A stretch of DNA of 64,000 nt from BMS3ABIN04 sp964553325. Lineage in GTDB: Bacteria; Bacteroidota; Ignavibacteria; Ignavibacteriales; Melioribacteraceae. The translations under genes and the position numbers were made by a program. Numbering within the stretch: the stretch's first letter is position 1; every line of letters starts with the position of its first letter. Positions 41,871-50,345 of the stretch are shown here, in pieces. Location: assembly GCA_964553325.1 (NCBI GenBank), contig CAZKKI010000072.1:1-64000 (forward strand), given 5' to 3'. A model generated the notes under the pieces. That model made no database searches, was not told the DNA's origin, and saw nothing but the letters and a program-made list of their open reading frames with translations.

Positions 41871-44645
41871 ATGACGAAAAAGAAAGGTAAATTTGTTATT
41901 ATCGATGCGATGTCGCTTGCCTATAAAGCTTACTATGCGTTTATAACCCGACCTTTATCTTCATCCAAGGGAGAACCTACTTCCGCTGTTTACGGATTTG
42001 TTGTACAGTTGTTGAAAATTATCGAAGATACAAAACCCGATTACATCGCCGTTGCGTTCGATTCTAAAGAGAAAACTTTTAGACACGATCGTTACGAAAA
42101 TTATAAATCGAGCAGAGCCGAAATGCCGGAAGATATGGTTCCGCAAATCGAACGGATTAAACAAATTGTAGATGCTTTCAATATTAAAACATACATCTTA
42201 CCGAAATATGAAGCCGACGATATAATCGGGACGGCGGTTAAAAAAGCCGCCAAAATGGGATTGGAATCTTTTGCGATTACACCGGATAAAGACTTTGTGC
42301 AAATCGTAAACGATCATGTGAAAATAATTAAACCCGGCAAAACGGCGGATAATCTTATGATAATTGATAGAAAGGCGGTGCTTGAAAATTACGGTTTCGA
42401 ACCCGAACAAATGATTGATTTTTTGGCTTTGGTCGGCGATAGTTCGGATGATATTCCCGGGGTTGCGGGAATCGGACCAAAAACGGCAACTCCGCTAATT
42501 CAAAAATTCGGTTCTCTCGAAAATCTTTATAATAATTTGGATAAAATTGAAAGAGAGAGCGTTAAGAAAAAATTAATCGAAAACAAAGAGAACGCTTTTC
42601 TTTCCAAAGAACTTGCTACAATCCATACCGACGTTCCACTTGAAATTAATTTGGAAGAAGCAAAATTAAAACAACCGGATTTTGTTAAGCTTAAAGAAAT
42701 TTTCACGGAATTGGATTTCAAAAAATTATTGCCTCGGGTTTATAAAATTTTCAATGCCAAAGATTTAGATTCCGGAGATACCGAGGAACCGGAGGAAGAA
42801 AATTTCGTTTTCGATAAATCAAAGGTTAAATACGAACTCGTTGTAACAAAAGAAAAAGCTGTAGCTTTAGCCGGTAAGATTAAATCGAGCGAAGAGTTTG
42901 TATTCGACACGGAAACGGATTCGTTAAATCCGCTTAAGGCAAATCTTGCCGGCGTTGCTTTCAGTCTGAAACCGTCCACCGGATATTTCGTGGCAATTAA
43001 TCCGGAAAACTCGGAAGGCGGTTTTTTCTCTCAAGAAATAAACGATAGATTGCCTTTGTCCGATTTTGTGGAAATATTTTCGCCGGTTTTCAAAAGCAAA
43101 AAAATTAAAAAGATTTGTCAAAACGGTAAATTCGATATTGCCGTATTAAAAACAAACGGAATTGAGGTGAAAAATTTCCACTTCGATACGATGCTTGCAA
43201 GTTATGTGCTCGATCCCGATCAAAAACATAACATGGACGCACTTTCAAAAAAATATTTGAACTACTCGCCCATTCCGCTAACCGATTTAATCGGGAAGAA
43301 AAAAGACGCCGTAAAAATTTTCGAAGTCGATGTTAAACAATTATCCGATTATTCTTGCGAAGACGCAGATATAACCTACCGGCTATATCGTATTTTGGAT
43401 GATGAACTGACCAAACACAATCTTAGAAAAGTTGCTTACGATGTGGAATTCCCGCTTGTGGAAGTTTTGGAAAAAATGGAACGAACCGGGATTAAAATCG
43501 ACCCCGATATTTTACGAGAACTCAGTAAGGAATTGCAAACTTTAATGGATAGTTATGCGGAACGAATATTCAATCTTGCCGGCGAACATTTTAATATCAA
43601 TTCGACAAAACAACTGCAATACATTCTGTTTGAAAAATTAAAACTTAATCCGGTTAGAAAAACTAAAACCGGATTTTCGACCGACGCACGAACTCTTGAA
43701 GCAATGCGCGGAGAACACGAAATAATAGATTATCTTGTTAATTACAGAACGGTAAGTAAATTGAAATCGACTTACACCGACGCTTTACCTAAACTTGCCG
43801 ATCCGGAAACACACAGAATTCATACTACTTTTAATCAAACGATTGCTTCAACGGGCAGACTTTCAAGTATCGATCCCAATTTACAAAATATTCCTATCCG
43901 GAGCGAAATGGGTAAAGAGATAAGAAAAGCATTCGTCCCGTCGGACAAAAATTATGTGATTTTAAGTGCCGATTACAGTCAAATTGAACTGAGAATTCTC
44001 GCACATCTTTCGCAAGACGAATCGTTAATCGAAGCCTTCCGAAAAGGTGAAGACATTCACAGAAGTACGGCGGCAAAAGTTTTTATGGTTCGACCGGAAG
44101 AAGTAACCGACGATATGAGGCGAAAGGCAAAAGAAGTAAATTTCGGAATTCTGTACGGTTTGGGTCCCTTCGGTTTGAAAAGCAGACTCGGGATTTCACA
44201 AACGCACGCAAAGGAAATTATCGATACATATTTCCGTACTTTCAAAAGTGTAAAAAATTTCATCGACGAAAGTATTGCCAAAGCAAAAACCCTCGGATAC
44301 GCCGAAACAATTTTGGGCAGACGAAGGTATCTTAAAAACATTAACAGTAAAAATTATACCGTGCGTCAATTTGAAGAACGCGTTGCAGTAAATATGCCCA
44401 TCCAAGGTACGGCAGCCGACATGATTAAGCTTGCAATGATTAAAATCCATAAAGAACTCGAAAAAAGAAAAGCCAAAACAAGTTTGGTGTTACAAGTCCA
44501 CGACGAATTGCTTTTTGATGCACATAAAAAAGAATTGGACGAATTACTGCCGATAATTAAAAATTTAATGGAAACGGCGCTTCCCCTTTCTGTTCCGATT
44601 GTAGTTGATACGGGCATCGGAAACAATTGGCTTGAGGCTCATTGA
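41871..44645 (+). CDS. polA: DNA polymerase I
   Basis: PolA fills gaps and removes RNA primers. The 924-residue protein has the 5'-nuclease domain at about 1-290 (YKSSRAEMPEDM, KYEADDIIGTA, PDKDFVQIV, VAGIGPKTATPL). The 3'-5' proofreading domain at about 320-510 keeps its acidic residues (EFVFDTETDSLNP, NGKFDIAVLK, YSCEDADITYRL). The polymerase domain shows STGRLSSIDPNLQNIP, LSADYSQIELRILAHLS, RRKAKEVNFGILYG and LQVHDELLFD. Proofreading therefore looks active. AAGG 8 nt before the ATG is the ribosome-binding site. It is a lone plus-strand gene; its stop is 2 bp from the stop of the convergent PEGA gene. Confidence 0.98.
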   Translation: MTKKKGKFVIIDAMSLAYKAYYAFITRPLSSSKGEPTSAVYGFVVQLLKIIEDTKPDYIAVAFDSKEKTFRHDRYENYKSSRAEMPEDMVPQIERIKQIVDAFNIKTYILPKYEADDIIGTAVKKAAKMGLESFAITPDKDFVQIVNDHVKIIKPGKTADNLMIIDRKAVLENYGFEPEQMIDFLALVGDSSDDIPGVAGIGPKTATPLIQKFGSLENLYNNLDKIERESVKKKLIENKENAFLSKELATIHTDVPLEINLEEAKLKQPDFVKLKEIFTELDFKKLLPRVYKIFNAKDLDSGDTEEPEEENFVFDKSKVKYELVVTKEKAVALAGKIKSSEEFVFDTETDSLNPLKANLAGVAFSLKPSTGYFVAINPENSEGGFFSQEINDRLPLSDFVEIFSPVFKSKKIKKICQNGKFDIAVLKTNGIEVKNFHFDTMLASYVLDPDQKHNMDALSKKYLNYSPIPLTDLIGKKKDAVKIFEVDVKQLSDYSCEDADITYRLYRILDDELTKHNLRKVAYDVEFPLVEVLEKMERTGIKIDPDILRELSKELQTLMDSYAERIFNLAGEHFNINSTKQLQYILFEKLKLNPVRKTKTGFSTDARTLEAMRGEHEIIDYLVNYRTVSKLKSTYTDALPKLADPETHRIHTTFNQTIASTGRLSSIDPNLQNIPIRSEMGKEIRKAFVPSDKNYVILSADYSQIELRILAHLSQDESLIEAFRKGEDIHRSTAAKVFMVRPEEVTDDMRRKAKEVNFGILYGLGPFGLKSRLGISQTHAKEIIDTYFRTFKSVKNFIDESIAKAKTLGYAETILGRRRYLKNINSKNYTVRQFEERVAVNMPIQGTAADMIKLAMIKIHKELEKRKAKTSLVLQVHDELLFDAHKKELDELLPIIKNLMETALPLSVPIVVDTGIGNNWLEAH

Positions 44646-44647
44646 TT

Positions 44648-45361
44648 TTATTCGATTAGAAAATGATAAATCAAAATGCCGAAATTTATTTGAAGCGCTC
44701 CCAAAGCGATTCCGCTGATTAAATCGTAATTATTTGTCTTGTTCAACAAATCTTCGTTTTTGGTTTTCAGATATTCATCGTAATACTTATCCGCTTTAAG
44801 TTTGAAATAAGCGGAAGTTGCACCGAACCCCACAATACCGCCGAGCAAAACCTTGAACCATACATCGTCGATAAATCTTTCGCTTGAAAGTTCTGGACGG
44901 GCTTTTTCCAAATTCAGAAATATTTTATCTCCGCTTAGCTCAACATTCTTGTTCACGAAATTGTTTTTTAACAAAAGTACTTTCTTTAAGTTTACGGGTA
45001 AATACAAAGGAGTATGTCCGATAAATTTTTCCCCGGATAATACGGACGCATCGTCCGGCGAAGTTTGAAGAAAAACCAGTTCCGGCAATTGATATTTCCG
45101 CTTTATTCGCGGTTCGTTTAAACTTACATTTAACGTATCAATGATTGTATCCAAATCCCAATTTCTAAAACTACTTTTGATTTTTACAATATGTTTCCCG
45201 GCATGAACTTTTCCGGTAAACGTTTTTCCGTAATAAACCGTATCGTCGAGAATTATAATTGCATTCCGGTTTGTTTCGATTGTTAGAGCCACTTCCCCGC
45301 TTTGCCCGAAAACGGTAATTGCAGTTAAAAGAAGCAATATTATTTTCATTCCGTTTTTCAT
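44648..45361 (-). CDS. PEGA-domain-like exported protein
   Basis: The 237-residue protein has a signal peptide (IILLLLTAITVFGQ). It is followed by a PEGA-like beta-sandwich (VALTIETNRNAIIILDDTVY, GKVHAGKHIVKIKSS). A second related unit comes next (LQTSPDDASVLSGEKFIGHT, LYLPVNLKKVLLLKN). The C-terminal 70 residues hold two hydrophobic helices (VLLGGIVGFGATSAYFKL; ISGIALGALQINFGILIYHF) around a charged stretch, so it is membrane-bound at its C-terminus. It overlaps the PQQ-propeller gene by 4 bp and is the last gene of the eight-gene run. The domain is recognised, the function is not. Confidence 0.7.
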   Translation of the reverse strand: MKNGMKIILLLLTAITVFGQSGEVALTIETNRNAIIILDDTVYYGKTFTGKVHAGKHIVKIKSSFRNWDLDTIIDTLNVSLNEPRIKRKYQLPELVFLQTSPDDASVLSGEKFIGHTPLYLPVNLKKVLLLKNNFVNKNVELSGDKIFLNLEKARPELSSERFIDDVWFKVLLGGIVGFGATSAYFKLKADKYYDEYLKTKNEDLLNKTNNYDLISGIALGALQINFGILIYHFLIE

Positions 45362-46506
45362 TTCGTTACAATCCGGTATGCAAAAACCTCACCGTAATCC
45401 GTTCCGAAATAAATCATTCCGGCACTATATAACGGAGTGGATTTTACTCTTTTTTCAAACTTTAACGTTTTCACAATTTTTCCGTTATCGATATCAATTA
45501 AATCCACTTTTTTAAATAGATTAGGTTGAACAAGCATATTACCGAACAAAAGCGGTGTTGCGTTTATAACTCCGTCCGTTTCTGTTTTCCAAATTAATTT
45601 TCCGTCCTTTAAATTCAAGCAATAAACAGTACCGTTTAGATTCCCGGCAAATAACTTTTTATCGTTAAACACTATGAAGTTTTTTATTTTCCCTTTCGTA
45701 TCGAATCGCCAAACGGTTTGTTTTCCAACCAAATCGAATTTAACTATCGTACCTTTTGACGTTGGTAAAAACAAAAATACATCTCTAACGGAAATTCCAC
45801 CTTCGAATCCATCCGAATGTTTTTTCCGGTAAATTATTTTACCGTTTTTATCGGCGCCTAAAATTTCTCCTTTTGTATTTCCCCACCAAACTCCGTTTTG
45901 TTGACCGACCGGCGATGAAACCGTGAAAACATTGGTTTTTATTTCCCAATTCTTTTTCCCGTTGAAATTAAATTGGTAAAGCACACCTTGATCGCTTAAA
46001 ACATACAAATGTTTGTTGTAATAAAGCATTTCGTTTCCGCAACTACCCGGAAATTCTTTAACCGATTCCACGCCTGTTCTCAAATCATAAAAATGAACCG
46101 TGAATACTCTTTCTTTTAGTTCGTTTAAGACAAATACGATTGTTTTCCCGCGAATAACGGGAGCGACTTTTATTTCCCCTTTGTTTTTAATAACACCAAG
46201 TTCTTTCCCCGTAAATTTATTGAAAGCGGTTATTCTACCGGATAAATCACCAACATATAAAACACTGTCGGTTGCAATAAAAGAAGTATTCGAATAACTT
46301 CCGTAAGTTTCCGCAGTCCAATTAAACTCCAGAGAATCGCTAATGTTTTTGGGTATGAAAAATATTCTTTGAGAAAACTTGCCGAAAACGTAAGGATTTA
46401 AATTTCTGAATATCTTATTTTTAAGTAATAACGGTTTGCCGCAAGATGCCAACAGCAAAATAAAAATAAACGATATGCCTAATTTGAAATTTTTCAAAAA
46501 TCCCAT
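45358..46506 (-). CDS. PQQ-like beta-propeller lipoprotein (BamB-like)
   Basis: The 382-residue protein has a lipoprotein signal (FILLLASCGKP, Cys at about residue 22). It is followed by repeated propeller blades with the PQQ-enzyme pattern, for example YVGDLSGRITAFNKFTGKEL, FAGNLNGTVYCLNLKDGKLI and YFGTDYGEVFAYRIV. BamB, a propeller lipoprotein of the barrel-assembly machine, has the same layout. Here the gene overlaps by 13 bp a gene whose product ends in a BamA-like barrel, which makes a partnership plausible (inference). Confidence 0.82.
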   Translation of the reverse strand: MGFLKNFKLGISFIFILLLASCGKPLLLKNKIFRNLNPYVFGKFSQRIFFIPKNISDSLEFNWTAETYGSYSNTSFIATDSVLYVGDLSGRITAFNKFTGKELGVIKNKGEIKVAPVIRGKTIVFVLNELKERVFTVHFYDLRTGVESVKEFPGSCGNEMLYYNKHLYVLSDQGVLYQFNFNGKKNWEIKTNVFTVSSPVGQQNGVWWGNTKGEILGADKNGKIIYRKKHSDGFEGGISVRDVFLFLPTSKGTIVKFDLVGKQTVWRFDTKGKIKNFIVFNDKKLFAGNLNGTVYCLNLKDGKLIWKTETDGVINATPLLFGNMLVQPNLFKKVDLIDIDNGKIVKTLKFEKRVKSTPLYSAGMIYFGTDYGEVFAYRIVTK

Positions 46507-49313
46507 CCGAAGAAAAATTGATAAAACAATCCCGGTTGTAATTTTGTAAAATTATGTTCGATTTTTTTGCCAACGTCATAACGGAAAGTGACCGCACCTA
46601 AAAGATTAAACCGTACCCCAACACCCAAACTTCCAAGAGTTTCCGTGTAAACATCATCCCAAGCATTACCGGCATCGAAATAAACAGCGCCGCGTAAACT
46701 CGAGAAATTAATTCCAAGAAACGGAAGTTTGATATATATCCGGTCGATTAACGGATAACGTAATTCGATTGAAGTAAGCCAAAGCTTTTTCCCGCGCAGC
46801 GACCAACGCGGCCAACCGCGTAAATCCCAACTGCCGCCGGCAATATACCGATATGCTTCTTTCCCTTCGTTGATAAAGACGGCAGCCCTTACCGCTACGG
46901 TTGAACGATAGGTTAATCTAAAATATTGTCTGAAATCGGCAATAAACGAATAATAATTAGCATTGTTGAATTTTATGTCGGTTGTATACCCCAAAAGTAT
47001 CCTGTATCTCGAACCGTCCAACGGTCCCGTTGGTCCCCAAAGCGAATTATCGTGAACGTACGAAATCGTATTCGAAAGCAGCAAAGCTTTTCTGGCGAGC
47101 AGTTCCGTAACCAAATCCCTATCCGAATTGGCCAAAGAAGTCGATACTTCGAGTCTGTCGAAACTCGAGAAAGGATAAATCATGCTGAAATATCCGCCGA
47201 AAACCCTTTCGTAAAAGAATTCGTCCGATTGTCGCAAATCGTATCTTCTGCCGCTGAAGTGAAAAATTCCGTAACCGTAATTACTTCTTGTCGAAGAGTT
47301 AATTCTCGATAGCGCAACGTTAAAATTGTCCAATATTTCACTTTGTACTTCTGCAGTGTTATAGATTAAAAAATAATATTTATCGTCACCCAACAAATCG
47401 CTTAATGCGAAAACCGCTCCGCCCCGCGCACCGTAAACCGGATCGACAGCAACTTGGCTTACCGCATAATCCAAAGTGTATTTTCTTTCGTATTTAAGCT
47501 TTTGTTTCTCAGGGTTTACTTTAATTCTTTTCGCAATCCATTTGTTCCCTGTTTTTGTAAAATCGAATTGTTTGGTTTCGAGTGAATCATTTTTCAAATC
47601 GCTCATATTCAATTCGTAAAACTGAAAAGAGAAGTTCTCGAAGCTGGAAAGAATCGCTTTGTTTTCATTAATGAACGTAAAGTCGAAAACGCTGGTGAAA
47701 AATTTAGTGCATTGCTGCATTCCAACGGGTTCATTATTCTCACCGGTAATGAGCTTCCAGATGTTATTTGTGCCGTCCGAATCATTTTCAAAATACAACG
47801 TTTTGTAGTCGGGTGAAAATACCGGATTTCGCGAATTGGAATTGGAATAAGTAATGTATTCGATTTTATTTGTAGAAAGATTAAATTCGAACAAATTATA
47901 TTTGCCAGCAAATTCCCCGTCGGTTCTGTCGGAGGCAAAAACTACGGATTTATTTGCTTCGTTAAAAACCGGATCCGTATCTTCGTAATAATCGTTTGTC
48001 AATCTGAGCAGTTTGTCTTTATCCAATGAATAGATGTAGAGATCGCTAAAGCCTTTTCTATCGGTAGCGGAAAACACCAATTCGTTCCCATCGGAAGAAA
48101 AAGCGGGCGACGAAATCGTTATGAGGTTTTCAAACCGTTTGGTGAGAATTAACTCGCTTTTCTCAAGGGAATAAAAATTTATAACATCGGATTTACCCGA
48201 TTTGTTTATGAAAGCCAAAAGTCCTTTTGACGATACGGCAATAGACGGACGAAGCAGATGAAACGCTTCGAATACTTTTTCCCTTTCACCTTCAATTATT
48301 ATTTCGGGCTCTTCTATTTCCGTATTTGCCGAATCGTATTTCAATTTGTAAATCGAAGTGTAACCCGTACGATTCCCAATAAAGTAAATATAATCGGTCG
48401 TATCTTTTTTATAATGAATTGGTGAAAAGTTAAAACCCTCGTCCGTAAGTTTTCTTGTTTTTATGGAATATGGATAATTGCTATTGTACAACGGATAGTA
48501 TTTCTTCTTAAGGTAATAACTCCATCTTTCGTCGATTCGTTCTATCGATTCTCCCAGCGTAAATTCGATAACATCGCTGAATTTCGTAAACTTCCAAAAA
48601 TTCTCCATCATCAGTAAAATCTTATCTTCGCCGTATGTTTCGGAAACGAACTGCAGAAAATTTTGACCTTCTTTATAAAGAAGGAACGAACCGTAAATGC
48701 GACTAATGTTTTGCAAAGGTGCAAAGATGTTATTCAATACCGCATCCCGCATTACCATTTCCGCCTGCGTATCCCAATAATACGACCAATATTCGGCTAA
48801 TCCCTCAACAAACCACAACGGCGGGTATCTTTCCGAAATTACTCTGTGAGTTCTGATTACGTTTGATAATTTGCTCGACATAAAGACATGTACGAGTTCG
48901 TGCCGGATAACGTGCTTGAATTTTTCAATAGAGCCGAGGTAAGGAATTACTACCCGTCCTTTCAAAAACTCGAAAAATCCTCCGACACCTTCGGGAATGA
49001 AACCGGGCAATGTATTTGTTTGCTGAAAATGAATATGTGTGTTATAAAAAATGAGCGGTATTTTTCTGGTTACTACATGGTTAAATTTTGTTTTCAAAAC
49101 ATCAAAAGATTCTTCGGCAAAATTAGCGCCTATCTCCGCTATTTCTTCAAAACCGTCGTAATAATAAATATTGAAATGTTCAGTTTTTAAAATATTCCAT
49201 TGAAATTTCTCGTATTGAACTTTATTCCTTCCGAAATAATAAAACTGGGAATAAACCGTTTCCGAGATTAGAAGCAAAACGATAAGTATGTAATTTGTCT
49301 TACCTTTTAGCAA
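46494..49313 (-). CDS. Fusion of gluzincin metallopeptidase, TolB-like propeller and BamA-like barrel
   Basis: The 939-residue protein has a signal peptide at residues 1-22. A peptidase-MA type domain follows: VIRHELVHVFMSS (zinc motif HELVH at 138-142) and WFVEGLAEYWSYYW (third ligand Glu170 in an NEGxA-like motif). Residues about 290-580 show PD40/TolB-type blades (SPAFSSDGNELVFSATDRKG, NPVFSPDYKTLYFENDSDG). From about 640 to the end lies a barrel with GSWDLRGWPRWSLRGKK and GAVYFDAGNAW, the BamA/TamA D15 pattern, ending in an aromatic (FFFGWDF). No POTRA domains are evident. It probably sits in the outer membrane with the peptidase and propeller in the periplasm. Confidence 0.8.
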   Translation of the reverse strand: MLKGKTNYILIVLLLISETVYSQFYYFGRNKVQYEKFQWNILKTEHFNIYYYDGFEEIAEIGANFAEESFDVLKTKFNHVVTRKIPLIFYNTHIHFQQTNTLPGFIPEGVGGFFEFLKGRVVIPYLGSIEKFKHVIRHELVHVFMSSKLSNVIRTHRVISERYPPLWFVEGLAEYWSYYWDTQAEMVMRDAVLNNIFAPLQNISRIYGSFLLYKEGQNFLQFVSETYGEDKILLMMENFWKFTKFSDVIEFTLGESIERIDERWSYYLKKKYYPLYNSNYPYSIKTRKLTDEGFNFSPIHYKKDTTDYIYFIGNRTGYTSIYKLKYDSANTEIEEPEIIIEGEREKVFEAFHLLRPSIAVSSKGLLAFINKSGKSDVINFYSLEKSELILTKRFENLITISSPAFSSDGNELVFSATDRKGFSDLYIYSLDKDKLLRLTNDYYEDTDPVFNEANKSVVFASDRTDGEFAGKYNLFEFNLSTNKIEYITYSNSNSRNPVFSPDYKTLYFENDSDGTNNIWKLITGENNEPVGMQQCTKFFTSVFDFTFINENKAILSSFENFSFQFYELNMSDLKNDSLETKQFDFTKTGNKWIAKRIKVNPEKQKLKYERKYTLDYAVSQVAVDPVYGARGGAVFALSDLLGDDKYYFLIYNTAEVQSEILDNFNVALSRINSSTRSNYGYGIFHFSGRRYDLRQSDEFFYERVFGGYFSMIYPFSSFDRLEVSTSLANSDRDLVTELLARKALLLSNTISYVHDNSLWGPTGPLDGSRYRILLGYTTDIKFNNANYYSFIADFRQYFRLTYRSTVAVRAAVFINEGKEAYRYIAGGSWDLRGWPRWSLRGKKLWLTSIELRYPLIDRIYIKLPFLGINFSSLRGAVYFDAGNAWDDVYTETLGSLGVGVRFNLLGAVTFRYDVGKKIEHNFTKLQPGLFYQFFFGWDF

Positions 49314-50343
49314 GTTCTTCTTTCAAATAGTTTATATTTTTAATGGTAGATGGATCTTGTTTTCTCAATACGGCCAAATAATACGAAATCCAATCGCCGG
49401 TGTAAATCAAATCCAACATTCTCAAACCATAGTCGTTTTCTTTGCTTTGAAGATTAATAATTTCAATATCAAGTTTTTTAAGTATCGTGCTCACAATATC
49501 GAACCGCAGCTTTATTCTTTCGTGATATTCAATATCCGATATGTAAAAAACCTTAACGGGAAATTTCGATTCTTCGTAAGTTTCCCATCCGATAATTTCG
49601 TTGTGGTTCATTTCCGGAATCACATTGTGAAACGAATGAACTTTCGAATTCTCATTAAACTGTCCTTTCAATCTTAAACCGACTCCGGATGTGTACGAAT
49701 CGGCACTATAAATAACGGGTATAAAACCTATTAATGATTTTGCAATGTTCAGTGCAAAATTTTTCTCTTCGCTTGAAAAAGCTTCAGCTTTTCTTTTTAA
49801 CAATTCCACCGATTCGTTTATTAAATTTTTCTGTTGGCCAATCAATTTGAGTATTTCAAAGATTTTAATCAATGTAAAAATTGATAACCAAAACGCAAAA
49901 CGCGGTTGGAACCCTTTCTGCAGAAAAACAACACTCGAATTGTTCCGTGCCGCAAATTCACCTAAACTACCGCCGGTAGTGATGCATATTATCTGTGCTT
50001 TTCTTTTTTGTGCTTCTTTTGCGGCGGAAAGTGTTTCTTCGGTATTACCCGAATATGAGGAAGCGATAACCAAAGTGTTTTCGTTTACGAAAGCGGGTAA
50101 AATATAATTTCGGTTTACAAAAAATGGCAGCGGAAGTGTACGCCCGAACATATTAGCAAACACATCTCCGCTTATTGCCGAACCGCCCAAACCGGTAAGA
50201 ACAATATTTTTTATTTTGTTTACGTCGATTTTTGTTAAGTCGTAATTATTTTGCGAAGCGTAAATTATTTGTTCGTAGGAATTTTTAAGTACATCGAATT
50301 GATTTTGCGGATCGTAGTTTTCTACAAAGTCGGATATTTTCAA
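49300..50343 (-). CDS. Bifunctional phosphoglucose/phosphomannose isomerase
   Basis: This enzyme interconverts glucose- or mannose-6-phosphate with fructose-6-phosphate. The 347-residue SIS-fold protein has VLTGLGGSAISGDVFANM, VIASSYSGNTEETLSAAKEA, ICITTGGSLGE and HNVIPEMNHNEIIGWE, the PGI/PMI-family marks. The start is a TTG at 50343; the GGAGGAA formed by the end of the ptsI gene serves as its ribosome-binding site. It overlaps the peptidase-barrel gene by 14 bp. Its position after HPr and enzyme I genes ties it to central carbon flow. Confidence 0.92.
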   Translation of the reverse strand: MKISDFVENYDPQNQFDVLKNSYEQIIYASQNNYDLTKIDVNKIKNIVLTGLGGSAISGDVFANMFGRTLPLPFFVNRNYILPAFVNENTLVIASSYSGNTEETLSAAKEAQKRKAQIICITTGGSLGEFAARNNSSVVFLQKGFQPRFAFWLSIFTLIKIFEILKLIGQQKNLINESVELLKRKAEAFSSEEKNFALNIAKSLIGFIPVIYSADSYTSGVGLRLKGQFNENSKVHSFHNVIPEMNHNEIIGWETYEESKFPVKVFYISDIEYHERIKLRFDIVSTILKKLDIEIINLQSKENDYGLRMLDLIYTGDWISYYLAVLRKQDPSTIKNINYLKEELAKR

Positions 50344-50345
50344 AA

